In this document: positions 10,678 to 22,009 of the stretch, one piece after another
Position numbering within the stretch: position 1 is the stretch's first letter
How the letters are laid out: the number at the start of each line of letters is the position of its first letter
Source of the DNA: Xestospongia muta
Taxonomy: Eukaryota; Porifera; Demospongiae; Haplosclerida; Petrosiidae
Assembly (NCBI GenBank): GCA_963693285.1
Contig: OY848928.1
Coordinates: 5,485,827-5,549,826, forward strand
Reading direction: 5' to 3'
DNA length: 64,000 nucleotides
Translations under genes and position numbers: made by a program
Notes under the pieces: model-generated
Seen by the model: only the letters and a program-made list of their open reading frames with translations
Told to the model about the DNA's origin: nothing
Databases searched by the model: none

Positions 10678-12871
10678 GCTCTACTTCATTCTATTCACTT
10701 ACAGCATCTTCCCGAGGTTTTATCAGTTCTCTTTCAATACACAGTAATCGTCTTTGATGATCACAGAGACTAACTTCTTTACAACCTTCAAATTGGATCA
10801 TATCATAAATTAAAAGTCGAGGTCTATCAACACCCTGCCCCTTATCAATAACTAACTCCTGTAATTATAATAAATAATTATAGTTAATTAATAATTAATA
10901 AAACAGGTGACTTACAGAATCAGCTAAACACTCCTTTAAGTGTCCTCCAGGTCTTTTTCGAGATGGAAATGATACTCCAGGAGCACTAAATACAGAATTA
11001 TCTCGATCAATGAGATAAACCTCACCTTTGTTACGAATATAAAGGAGATATCTACTAACATACAAACACACACATGGTGGGTGACCTCTCCCATCCTTTT
11101 TGTTTACCTGGTTCCATCAGCTTTCCAACTGACACGATAAGGTTTCTCATTCAAAAACCTAATATTCTGTACATCCATTGAAACAGGTTGACATCCAGGA
11201 AAACCAGAGCTGGTAGCAAAACAAATTATAAAACAAATTTTTTGACAATAGTCAATGTACCTCTCCCAATCAAGAATTTTCTGACAAGTTAATTGTACAT
11301 CGTGTCTCAGTGGACCCCAAATAACTTCAACATTATCCACTGGTACAGCAAACTTAGAGTTCTATAGGACAATTATAAACATCTCTCTGTCAGTATAACA
11401 GTCTCTCTGTCAGTATAACAGTCTCTCTGTCAGTATAACAATCTCTCTGTCAGTATAACAGTCTCTCTGTCAGTATAACAGTCTCTCTGTCAGTATAACA
11501 GTCTCTCTGTCAGTATAACAGTCTCTCTGTCAGTATAACAGTCTCTCTGTCAGTATAACAGTTTCTCTGTCAGTATAACAGTCTCTCTGTCAGTATAACA
11601 GTCTCTCTGTCAGTATAACAATCTCTCTGTCAGTATAACAGTCTCTCTGTCAGTATAACAGTCTCTCTGTCAGTATAACAGTCTCTCTGTCAGTATAACA
11701 ATCTCTCTGTCAGTATAACAGTCTCTCTGTCAGTATAACAGTCTCTCTGTCAGTATAACAATCTCTCTGTCAGTATAACAATCTCTCTGTCAGTATAATA
11801 GTCTCACAAACTCACTTCATTTTCTATCTCAGATTTTTTTTTCTTCTTATTAGGTTCTCCTTTTCCAGCCTTCTCTTTTCCTTTTGGTCCTCCTTTTACA
11901 TCCTCTCCTCCGCTATTCTCTTCCTCTTCGTTACACCAATCAGGCAAAGTGGGTGTGATCAATTCACCAATGTCTCCACCCATATATCTATTGGCAAGCT
12001 CTTGAAGATATTGACCTTTATAAATACCAGGTGGACGTGACTGGAATGGACAGATAAAGATGAACAATGGACAGATACATACTGATAATGGATACATAAT
12101 ATAGACAATGGATTCATAGTATATATTACCAATGAGAATGTAGCAACAGCTGCTTCTAAGCTAGTATACAAAAAAAAGTCACTGGTTATTTTATCCAATC
12201 CACTTACTCCCAGCATTCTTCTTCTATTAAATATGCTGATATTAAAAATCCTGTTCTATTAAAGCCATGAGTACAATGTACTCCTGTAAAGGGAGATAGA
12301 TAGCGTGATACAAAAAGGAAAGACATTGCTAACCAACTATTTCACCAGGATGATCTGAAAAAAATTGTTTACAAAGTGTCCGAAATGTTTGTACTTGTTC
12401 TGAGCTTGGAGCAGAACCATATCTGTTGTTAAAAGATTGAAAAGATCCACCCATTCATCCATTTATCTGTCCATCCATCCATTCACATTTCCACCATCCA
12501 TCCATTGTATTCCGTCCATCCATTACTAACCCCTCACAAATTAGTTTGTGATGACCAATCCCAGCCTTTAATAATTCTCTCTTATCATAGTATCGATCAG
12601 TCTTTGTCAAATCCACCACTAGACCCATACGACGACCACATGATTCCATATAATCCACTAACATAGATGGAGGAAAGATCTGGTCCTCTGCTAAATCTCT
12701 GTTGTACTCCTCACTGAGAGGTGTTTTAAATGGAAGAAATTTGTCTACAATTAAATGTAATGTAATTATTAATTGTGTCATAATAATTATATTAATATGA
12801 TATGTAACTGACGTACCAGCAATTAATTTTCCTTTTCTTGGGCAGTTACGCCATCTTGGTGGTACCGACAT
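9573..12871 (-). CDS. RNGTT: mRNA-capping enzyme (triphosphatase-guanylyltransferase)
   Basis: This bifunctional nuclear enzyme removes the gamma-phosphate of nascent mRNA and adds GMP. The start at 12871 gives [18 protein letters not shown], matching the metazoan N-terminus. The phosphatase P-loop exon at about 12246-12284 reads [12 protein letters not shown]. The guanylyltransferase nucleophile motif KADGTR is at about 11110. Then come [18 protein letters not shown], an exon [14 protein letters not shown], the OB-fold part IGQLFVGSG...[24 protein letters not shown], and a C-terminus [13 protein letters not shown]...MPPPKIPPR ending at 9573. All catalytic motifs seen are intact. Its introns host the 20-bp and 48-bp tandem arrays and two (CT)n tracts. 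Its ATG is only 33 bp from the TRAF-like ATG on the other strand. Confidence 0.93.
9801..9998. repeat. 48-bp tandem repeat (about 4 copies) in RNGTT intron
   Basis: Three full units start at 9845, 9893 and 9941 (CAGTGACCTAGGATAGCTAC...). A partial copy follows at 9989 and a degenerate copy precedes at about 9801-9844. The array sits in the last intron of the capping-enzyme gene. Confidence 0.85.
10379..10402 (-). repeat. (CT)n on sense strand, adjoining a 3' splice site of RNGTT
   Basis: On the gene's sense strand this is (TC)n running straight into the CAG acceptor, with the exon starting at 10376 (reading YVAGQCKD). A second, longer tract at 10641-10674 directly precedes the acceptor ATAG, with the exon starting at 10636. 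Confidence 0.85.
10641..10674 (-). repeat. (CT)n on sense strand, adjoining another RNGTT 3' splice site
   Basis: On the sense strand, about 34 bases of (CT)n end in CATAG, immediately upstream of the exon that starts at 10636. The tract serves as the polypyrimidine tract of that acceptor. Confidence 0.85.
11381..11800. repeat. 20-bp minisatellite, 21 exact-length units, in RNGTT intron
   Basis: The unit is (g/a)TCTCTCTGTCAGTATAACA. Twenty-one head-to-tail copies fill 420 bp without a length change. Variation is almost confined to the first base (g or a), plus one internal C-to-T. The uniformity suggests recent expansion. Confidence 0.97.
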
Positions 12872-12903
12872 TTTAAAATCAGGGCGTGGCTTAGTCTCGA
12901 GCG

Positions 12904-14283
12904 ATGGCTCAGAAGACCTCGGCGTCGCCGGTAAAGAATAATTACAAATACGATTTTGTGTCCCCTCCTCCTGATGATGTCATATGTCCTCTGTGTTTAG
13001 ATATTGTTGAAGAACCAAAGCAGTTAACTTGTTGTGGTCATCATGTCTGTAGAAAATGTGGGGACAAACTCAAAAAACCAAATAAAGGTTACAAAAATTG
13101 TTGTCCCATGTGTCGTCAGACAAAGTACTCACTATCTCCAGATAAATATTTTGAAAGAACTGTTCTTAATGTGTTAATGATATGGTGCACTGTGGGGTGT
13201 GGTCAGGAAGTGGAACTGGGTCAACTAAAGAACCATCTTATTAAATGTTCATATGTGGAAGAGAAGTGTCCTTCTGGGTGTGGTCAGTCCTATAGACGTA
13301 TGTCTATGGAGGGACATCTGACAGAATGTCCAAAACGTCCATTTGTTTGTGATTATTGTAAGTATGAGTCAACCTTTGAGGTGATAGTTAATGACCATTA
13401 TTTAGTATGTGATAAGTACCCAATCAACTGTCCTAATGAGTGTTCTAAAGAGATGGAACGAAGAGAGTTACAAGATCATCTTGATAAGTGTCCCCTTCAG
13501 CTAGTAGAATGTGATTTTAGTCATGTGGGATGTCTTCAGAAACTTCACCGTTGTGATCTAGCTCGTCATCTGTCTGAAAATGGTGACCATCATAATGCTC
13601 TCTCTACTAAACTGATCCATGAGACTATGCAGAAGATGATGGAAGAGAAAGACAAACTGTTGCAAGAGAAGGACAGAATAATTCAAGAGAAAGACAGACA
13701 ACTACAGGAGAAAGATGACATAATTATTCAGTTAGTACAAGGGAGACAACTAGAGATAGATAATACAATGTTACAAGAGAGACAACTTGAAGAGCCAAAA
13801 GCAGATATCAAGAAGATAGAAAATTTAGTCTCTCGTATATACAGTAAAATATGTGGAATCGTAGTCACGTTGGAAAATTATGACCAGCAGTTTGAGAATG
13901 AAGTCACTTGGTTTAGTCCCCCTTTCTTTACCCATTCCTTTGGTTATATGATGTGCTTTGAAGTTGACTTTAGGAACTGGGGTACATTGCGTATTGATTC
14001 ATATATCATGGCTGGCATCTATGATGATAATCTGAAGTGGCCATATGTAGGGAAAATTATAATACGTCTTCTTAACCAATTTGGTGATTTTAATCATTAT
14101 GATTATGTCTTTGACTACAAAGGTTCAAACAAAGGCCAACGAGTAAGACAAGGTAATAGACGAGGACCACATTTACAAAGTAAAAGCACTGAACTTTCAT
14201 ACGAGTTACTAGAAGCTAACATTGATATGAAAACTCAGTATTTGGCTGATAACTGCCTTAAGTTTTGTATTATAATACCTTAA
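12904..14283 (+). CDS. TRAF-like RING / zinc-finger / coiled-coil / MATH protein
   Basis: This is a single-exon gene of 459 residues. A RING finger spans about residues 28-72 (CPLC, CCGHHVC, CGDKL, CPMC). Three to four TRAF-type zinc fingers follow (100-215: CGQEVELGQLKNHLIKC, CPSGCGQSYRRMSMEGHLTEC, CPNECSKEMERREL). A short coiled coil at about 240-290 is built from near-perfect repeats of the form LQEKDRx. A C-terminal MATH/TRAF domain covers about 310-455 (FGYMMCFEVDF, MAGIYDDNLKWP). The layout is that of TRAF adaptor E3 ligases acting downstream of TNFR/TLR-type receptors. I cannot assign it to one numbered TRAF. Absence of introns among intron-rich neighbours hints at retroposition in a lineage-expanded family. 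Confidence 0.9.
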   Translation: MAQKTSASPVKNNYKYDFVSPPPDDVICPLCLDIVEEPKQLTCCGHHVCRKCGDKLKKPNKGYKNCCPMCRQTKYSLSPDKYFERTVLNVLMIWCTVGCGQEVELGQLKNHLIKCSYVEEKCPSGCGQSYRRMSMEGHLTECPKRPFVCDYCKYESTFEVIVNDHYLVCDKYPINCPNECSKEMERRELQDHLDKCPLQLVECDFSHVGCLQKLHRCDLARHLSENGDHHNALSTKLIHETMQKMMEEKDKLLQEKDRIIQEKDRQLQEKDDIIIQLVQGRQLEIDNTMLQERQLEEPKADIKKIENLVSRIYSKICGIVVTLENYDQQFENEVTWFSPPFFTHSFGYMMCFEVDFRNWGTLRIDSYIMAGIYDDNLKWPYVGKIIIRLLNQFGDFNHYDYVFDYKGSNKGQRVRQGNRRGPHLQSKSTELSYELLEANIDMKTQYLADNCLKFCIIIP

Positions 14284-14499
14284 ATGATTTTTATACAGAC
14301 TTTTAAATGTTCACATATTGGCAATGTCCACAGTACTGATAGCAGGCTTTATTTCACAGTAATAGCCAACAATATAATATTATAGTGATATTACCAGTAC
14401 TTTAGACACTGCCTTTTATTAATGCTCTGTGATGTATAATTCAAAAAGTGTACAGTATAATAATTATATGTTCTTTTATGTCATTTAATGTAAAATGTT

Positions 14500-15703
14500 T
14501 TATTTCTTTTGAGGAGCAATGATTCCTTCTAATTGTGCCTATTAAATGATAGTTGAAGTAACATCAAATTGTTAGTCTTCTTATTCTCACTTGTAGTTGA
14601 CTGTTAGTTTTTTTAAGCGATTGTATTTCTTCTTGATGTTTCTTCTCCTCTAACTTACGATTTTCACTTTCTCTCTTCTCAATGGCATCACATTTATTCT
14701 TTAACTCTAATATCTATGGAATATTAAACCAGATGTAATAAGAAAACATTTACTAATAGAGTACTATAGTACAATCATGATAATACCACAGCTCTGTATG
14801 GACTATTGCCATACCTGTTGTTCTAGATCTCTCTTCTCTTGTTGTAGTTTCTCAATATTCTCCTCCATGTCTGCTTTGCCTTGTTCTGACATAAGAGCCT
14901 TTCTCATACCAAATGCTACACTATTGTACAACTAAACTCTAAAAACAACAACAGTTAACATATTGCAGTACCTGCTTTCGTAGAGTGTCTGATAAGCTGC
15001 TATGGTCATTCTGATTTCATCTCGAACTCTACAGATTAAAGATATTCATAACAAGCTAACACAATTAATATTAGAACTACCTTAACAATAAGATACCTCT
15101 TTCTGTACAATTAATAGTAACTTGTCGGATAAGCTCATCTGAAAAAAACCATTAAAAAATGAAAGAGAGATAGATTGTTTACCAAAACATTGAGAGTACA
15201 GCTCTCTACGTACTGGACAAATCCCTGTCTCTCTTGCCTGTCTCTGTTGGAGTTTTGTATCAAGATGTTCCTGTAATGCAATGGATTAATGACTATCTTC
15301 ACTAGTTGCTAACACACACTACCTGAAGGTTCATGACATCCAGACGAGTAGCTGGTGTACTAGACACACATTGCTTCCATAGTTGACCATCTTCTGACCA
15401 TTCACGTGGAGGAAGTATGGAGTTCAAAATTTCCTCTGTTTGTTGGTTTTTCTGAGCCTCCACTGGTGGCAGGTTACCTTTAGGCGGGCCAGGTAATGGA
15501 CCTCCACTTCCAATAGCTGATATAGACCTTCGTTTCTCAGATCTTGGTGTCTTAAGGGAAGACAACAAGTGAAGAAGGGTGGATCAATTGAACAACTCCA
15601 TGAACAATCTACTTACTTTTACTTTCTTGTCAGCATTTTTGCTGACAAGTACTGGATTGTCGTATTTGACTAATGTCTCTGTGGGTACGATCATACTCAT
15701 CAT
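14500..15703 (-). CDS. DNALI1: Axonemal dynein light intermediate chain (p28 / DNALI1)
   Basis: DNALI1 is a subunit of single-headed inner-arm dyneins in motile cilia. The start at 15703 gives MMSMIVPTETLVKYDNPVLVS, with two further in-frame ATGs nearby (15700, 15694). Then come SLKTPRSEKRRS, the family signature EEILNSILPPREW and QLWKQCVSSTPATRLDV. A long coiled coil follows with KNKCDAIEKRESENRK and EEKKHQEEIQSLKKTNSQLQ. The final exon reads AQLEGIIAPQKK before TAA at 14500-14502, close to the human C-terminus. An X-box-like sequence lies 51 bp upstream of the ATG. Its presence, with IFT121 and RJL in the same window, shows that the organism has motile cilia genes. Confidence 0.95.
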
Positions 15704-15753
15704 GATTAGGAACTCGTTAGGTGAAGAAATGGTCAGCTCTGAACTTAGTTTGT

Positions 15754-15767
15754 GTTACTATGGTAAC
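15754..15767 (-). promoter_or_regulatory. RFX X-box-like site upstream of DNALI1
   Basis: On the gene's strand this reads GTTACCATAGTAAC. It fits the 14-bp X-box form used for ciliary genes (RYYNYY-AT-RRNRAC) at every position, 51 bp upstream of the start codon. An E-box CACGTG follows at about 15772. Confidence 0.6.
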
Positions 15768-15892
15768 AGTGCACACGTGACACTAAAAATGAATTATTCA
15801 TAATAATAATAGACATTCATGACAAAAATACATTCTCTAATATAAATATTGTGAATACTAAAATCATTGTAAAATGAACGTGTTAAAAAGAC

Positions 15893-18800
15893 TTAGAAAT
15901 CACGGATAACATCCATACACTGATCAGAGCGTCCTTTCCTAAGTTCAGGGGGCTGCCCAGTGCTGGCAGGACGTCTTCTATGAGAACCAACAAATTCTAA
16001 ACCACCAACAGAATTCTTTTCAAGTAAAGAGGATACCTCACGCTGACTTAGTCCTCTCTGGTAAAGAGAATGAGGTGATTTACATAGCATAACTGTTTGG
16101 TAAGGCATTAAGGTAATTTCAATGAGTCCAGGGTGTTGCATCCAAGCTTCACCGTCAACTTGAACAGGGAGAGTAACAGACAATGTGATAACAATCTAAT
16201 GTCAAGAAATAAAAGCAGATATAAAACAATAGCTGAGTAATATAGATGTACCTCTTTTCCCTGTGCAATATGTAAGCCATTTTTAATGCCACCTTTAATC
16301 TGACCCTATAATAATTAGAAAATAATTAAACTAATTAACAGGAGATAAAACTAACCAAATGGACTGGTCCTGTTAAACCCATCACTTCCAGTAATCCATC
16401 GTCAAATGAGTTCTTCACAAACCCCTATAATAAACCAATTAATTACATCACTTATTGATCATTATCATTACCTCTTCCAAGTATGATCCCCACGGCTCAG
16501 ACCCAGCTCCCCAACTATTGTCATACTGATATTAATAATCTTTTATAGTTTTTACTTACCTTTGAATATTGAGCAACACCAGACCCTTTAAACCAGTTGG
16601 TAAGAGAATTAACTTGCCATCCACCTAATATTGTTAGTATGGACATTTTAAACAAGATAACATAATGATGTACTTTTAATGTTATTTGAGTATGTAGTTC
16701 ACCAGATGTATCACGAGAGAATGTTTTCTGCATACCAAGTTGTAAGTACACTCCTTTGTTATGAAATCTAACATTGTCATTATGTAATGTATCTTGTCCA
16801 TAGTGTTGTTATACCTGCTGTTAAATTTTTCAGGATTTTCCTCACGAGCTTGATGGAAGCCAAGAGCAATTTCAGCATCTATTCCAATACCAAAATAATT
16901 GTTCATGGTGATTAATTTAGAGGTTTCTCCTTCCTGTTGTTGTGGCTGTTGTGTGACAAGTGACTTAGCTTCTGATAGAGGAGAACTGACAGGTAATTGG
17001 TCATCCTCTTTAAATGCCACTTGCCATCTAATGTAGGACACAGTTAATAAAATGGCTTTTAAAATTTATTAGGATTACCGATCAAAATTTGTAATATTGG
17101 CATCTTCTATAGCATACAATAATTGCATTACTTTCTCTCCTGAGTAACCACCTCCCCATTTTAGAGCACGAGCCAGGTCATTTCCTTATAAGGAATACAT
17201 AAGACAGCTGTTAGATATTTGGCGATATATTTACCTGTACCAAGAGGAAGGACAGCACAGGGAGGACTCTTCAACACGAGATGATCTCTCATAACATCTA
17301 GTCCTCCCAGAACCCACCCAACAGTTCCATCACCTCCACCAACCAGAATACGAAATTTGGAAACATTTTGAAATGAATACAAGCTAGAATACCATTAATA
17401 AGACACATTGTGTATTACTACTTACCCGGGTAATGGACCGCCATTTGATAGATCGTGTACTTGATTAGGGTTGAGATGACGACAAAACCCATTTATCAAT
17501 TCAATACCTTGGTTACCTCCACTCCGTCCATTAACAAATACTAACACTGGTTCTTGTCTCACTGACAGACATTGAGGCTAAATAGCATAATTTATAACTC
17601 ATAATATATTGATTGAAATAAATATTACATGAATAATAGGTATGACACGAACAGAGTGTGTACTTTGATTAGACAGAGCTGTGTACAGTTGCTCTGCTGA
17701 TGCTAAGCAACCAATGTTCACAAATAAAGCACCTATGTAAATATTTGGCATTAATGACGTTAGTTAATTAGAGAAGAATGAAAAATTAAGACTACATTTT
17801 ATACTGACCAAACTGTGGAAAGAGAAGATCTATTTCTACAGCCTCAAATGATAGGCTGGTTGGTATGGAGGGATCTACAGAATGGACCAATCAAAATACA
17901 GATAATTATAATATTACCAGCTGTTACACATTGTTTGATATAGTCCATTGCAAGCTCTTTAGATTGAAGGTGAGCGGAATCCACTTTCCATAAATAAAGA
18001 CAAGATGTTTTTTTCTCTTTTGGATGTAAATAATAACGCAACAAATTAACACTCCTTAAAGAATCCTTTAACATAACATAATGTAATTATAAACAACTTT
18101 TATTTTCAACAATTACTTTATACAACTCTTGTATATGTTGCCATGGTTTTTCATCCAATTCTAACACACGTTCTTTAACCCCTTGTGCTTGATTAGTCTT
18201 GTATAGACAATAATTAATAGGGTCATCCTCCTTGTTAAAAGAGCAAAAATATAACAAATTAATTCTTGTTTTGTTAATAGTTTACCTTCAAATTGAACAA
18301 AACTAATGCTTCTTTTATAATATCAAGAACAGTTGTGTTTTCTTTGATTTGTAGGGTCACTTTTGACTTCTCAGACTTTAACTTACTATTAAAGACTTTG
18401 AGATTATAGTGAGGTTCCAGAACATTCTAATAAGTATAGCACAAACACACACACACTAAATATCAGTATAAAATACAACATTAGAAACTCACTCTCTTTC
18501 TGATGTACAGTTTTAGTGGACCCTGAGATGTTGCATGCAAACCCGAGATCAATTCGTAAGATTGTAACTGACGTTCAGTATTTTCACCCACATCAGTTAT
18601 TTCCGCTAAATAAAACTCATCAGGACAAGATGATATACCACAACGACGTAAGCTGATACGCTAAATAGGAACCAAATTAAGGAGCAATAATGCTTGAATA
18701 TTTTACCAATAATTCCTCAGCTTTAGTTTTGGCGTCAACATGTACAGGATGTAGAGTGCGTTTACGCCATTTTTTTGATCCTCCTTCATCACTTCCATCC

Positions 18801-20646
18801 ACAATAATAACTGGACGTCCTACATACAGCATAATTAGCAGGTGAACTGAGAAATAATTAATACCTTTACTCCCAAAATCTTGCGGATCATCATCTTCTG
18901 ACGGTGAAAACAATTGTGATACTTCATCATCTAAGGACAAAGACCAGTGAGTTCAAAATCTATGAAATATACTAACCATCAACTGTTTCTTCAATATCAA
19001 GTGTATTTTGACTGACAGACATTGACACACAATTAGGAGGTACAATCATGTAAACAAGATCACGAAAAGTACAAATGTTGTTTTTGGAGACACTTTGATA
19101 ACTCTCTAAACAAGTGGAATGTACCTGAGAAAAGCAAATATTAACATTGAGAATCTCAAGAACATACTGATATTCCACACCAGCCACAAGAGAAACCGGT
19201 CAGACATATATCTGTATAGCAGTTTTTGCCGCAAACTTCACACTTAGCTGATGATGATAAGTTCCCTTCTATCCAATGATGATAGAAGTCAGTCTAGTCA
19301 CAATATAATAACAAGTGAGAGGTAGTATAATACTTACATTGACCACACTATAAGAAGCACAGTTCTTGCAGTTGTTGAAAGCATTACAACGACATTGATC
19401 ATGTGCAAAACGACGACACACTAGAATGATTAATTTTGAGAGTAAGTCAAATATTTTAAACTGGAACTAAACACTTCACAGATATTATAGTACTCACTAT
19501 CTTTTAATTGGATAACACAACTACTTATTTAGTTACTATACAATTCTCATAGTACAGACTATGATGAATATGATATACTAATATAACACAATTATATATT
19601 AAATTATATAGTTATTTCTTTACCTTGACAGAAATATGTCATTCCATGTATTTTTTTGCGACAAAAATTGCACCATTTCCTTTTCTTCTTGGATTGTTTG
19701 GGTCCCACCCACTCGTGTGCTATTGGACACTACGGAACATTTATAGTCACACAAACATATAACAGCTGTCAATAATAACTAATAATATAACGTGTCTAGT
19801 AGACCCAATAGTGAGTATATACTTTGTTATTGTGAATGTTAAGAGCTTAGGGAGTATGGTCTGCTTTAACAAAGTATGCTCTATCTGTTTGGATCTAAAG
19901 ACACTATCATTAAAATACTCACTGTTATTTTCTCTGCTAACATATGGACACAATCAACCATCAGTCCAGAGAGACAGCGCTCATGAGAAATGAAGTTGCA
20001 TACTATTGTAATAAAACATTACCATATATGGTATGGTATCTATTCCTCCTTGAACCCATTGTCATTACAAACAACATTTAAGTAACAATAATAATAATGA
20101 AATTATTATGATATCAACTATAGTGACTCTAGAACTAAGTGTTTCCTTCTAATAACATTGACAATACTGTTCTCAAAGGATAGTTTTCCAAACTATTTAC
20201 TGTGTGATCATAATAATAAATATATTATATATATACTAATTTTCATAAAATAAACAAAACTGGTTTAATTCCAAAATTGAAATGGCAATGTATTTCCAAA
20301 TCAGTGAAATCACAAATAACAATTAAATAAATTCTTAACTGCAAGATCATCCTATATTATTCTAGATTAACCTTTTCAGTAAAATAACTACATTATCATT
20401 ACACTATTAACCTGTGCATTGGTAGCCTTGGTTAATCAGACCCCACAGCATCTCAGAGCAATGCTGACAATAAGTAGGTTTGTAAAAGGAGCGCTTCTTG
20501 AATTCGTGGCCCATTTTAGATGCTGTCAACACTGGATCTTTTTTCTCCTTCTCCGTGATTTTATAAGCGTGTGTAATATAAGGTGCCGAAGCACCTCTCT
20601 CCAAACTTCTCGGCTTCGCTTTAGCGGGCTTGTTTCGTTCTGCCAT
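15893..20646 (-). CDS. DGKQ: Diacylglycerol kinase theta-like
   Basis: This lipid kinase converts diacylglycerol to phosphatidic acid. The start at 20646 gives [13 protein letters not shown], then the first C1 domain ([28 protein letters not shown]). Further Cys-rich C1 exons lie at about 19000-19700. The Ras-association region contains KLYIRK and [15 protein letters not shown]. The catalytic domain contains [28 protein letters not shown] and [16 protein letters not shown]. The accessory domain follows ([25 protein letters not shown]) and ends with MDVIRDF at 15893. The order C1-C1-C1-RA-DAGKc-DAGKa is that of type V DGK theta. The largest intron (about 19740-20400) is AT-rich and I see no exon in it. 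Its ATG is 113 bp from that of KCTD5. Confidence 0.92.
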
Positions 20647-20759
20647 ATTGCACTATGACGGTAGCCCTTTTTGCAACTGGTTTACACAAAACGACAAGAG
20701 TGATAATTAGTGGGAGGAGCTAGTATATATGCAAGATACACACATGTGATTGAGAGGTG

Positions 20760-21876
20760 ATGGCAGGACGATCCTCTTCCACACAAAACTGTGTTATTAC
20801 TTCAGAAGACGAGTGGGTCAAAGTAAACATTGGAGGTACTATTTTTTTAACTACTAAGACAACACTGTGTAAAGAGAAGAACTCCTTTCTCTCACGACTA
20901 TGTCAGGATGACCCAGATCTCCCATCTTTGAAAGTGTGATATTCCATTAGTTGTTTTTCCTGTTTATTGTTTATTTTATTATGTAGGATGATGAAGGTGC
21001 TTATTTAGTCGATAGAGACCCTCGCTATTTTCCTGTTATTTTAAACTACTTGCGTCATGGCAAACTTATAATAGAACCATCTCTCCACATTGATGGTACA
21101 ATAAATAATTAGTCTCCATTATTAATAAATTTTTATTATTATTAGGTGTGTTGGAAGAAGCAGAGTTCTATAATTTATCATCACTTGTTGGGCATATAAA
21201 AGAGAGAATGGATCGCTCAAAAGGAAAGGTGTGTTATATTATTAGAGTAAAGAAAGAAATGAGCTATTTACTATGTTATATGATCCTGTTGTTAGAGACT
21301 GTGTACCAAATACTAAACCATAGGCTTAAACTTTGAGCACATATTTTTATTTCAGATTTCATTAGAGGAATTTTTTTTATTGTCAGATACAAAGAGCATA
21401 TTCTATATCTTAACTAGTCTCGGACCCAGACTCCACTTTTAAAGGTGGAGTCTGGGTCTGAGACTATGTCTTAGGGTTTTACAGAAATAGCATTAATTGG
21501 TACTTTTGTTTATTAGATTGATAGTGATCAAAAACAAGTATATCGAGTAATCCATTGTCAAGAAGGAGAGCTAACACAAATGCTGACTACACTCTCAGAT
21601 GGTTGGAAAATGACCCAGGTAATTATAGCCACACCTTCTAATTATGTAACCACGCCCACTCATTACTATAGTTAGTCAATGTTGGATCCCAATACTCATA
21701 CAGTAGTGATGATCAATCGGAGTTTCTAGTTGTGGTTTCTAAAGAGTTTGACGAACCACCTCGTACTCAAACCAAACCTACCAATAAAGAAAAGGTAATC
21801 ATGTCCGTGAGTACCTGGTACCTCCTCATTTTCATTTACTTCATAGGTCCTTACAGAGCATGGGCTTAGAATGTGA
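20760..21876 (+). CDS. KCTD5: BTB/POZ protein KCTD5 (KCTD2/5/17 group)
   Basis: This is a Cullin-3 substrate adaptor; its mammalian homologues bind G-beta-gamma and drive its degradation. I chose the ATG at 20760; an in-frame GTG precedes it. The T1/BTB domain reads [57 protein letters not shown] and [14 protein letters not shown]. The C-terminal domain follows ([41 protein letters not shown]) and ends LTEHGLRM before TGA at 21874-21876. It is near-collinear with human KCTD5. One intron holds the 52-bp hairpin at 21415-21466. Confidence 0.95.
21415..21466. repeat. Intronic 52-bp inverted repeat (hairpin) in KCTD5
   Basis: The arms begin TAGTCTC and end GAGACTA and pair over 22 of 23 bases; the one mismatch is a potential G-U wobble. 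The core is GACCCAGACTCCAC and the loop is a few T/A. A related hairpin with the same termini and a CCAGAC core lies in PIGL at 60147-60191. Confidence 0.9.
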
Positions 21877-22009
21877 GACAAATCCTATTATTATTTTAAT
21901 TATTAATAATAATGAAATACAGAGTTGTGATAAACAAATATTATGGCCTGCATACTTTAAATATAATGATAATAAAATTTCTATGGGGAGAGATGGGGAA
22001 AGAAGGAAA

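Noticed and set aside
11381..11800. Possible CRISPR-like array
   Set aside because: Units are head to tail with no unique spacers, and the context is a eukaryotic intron.
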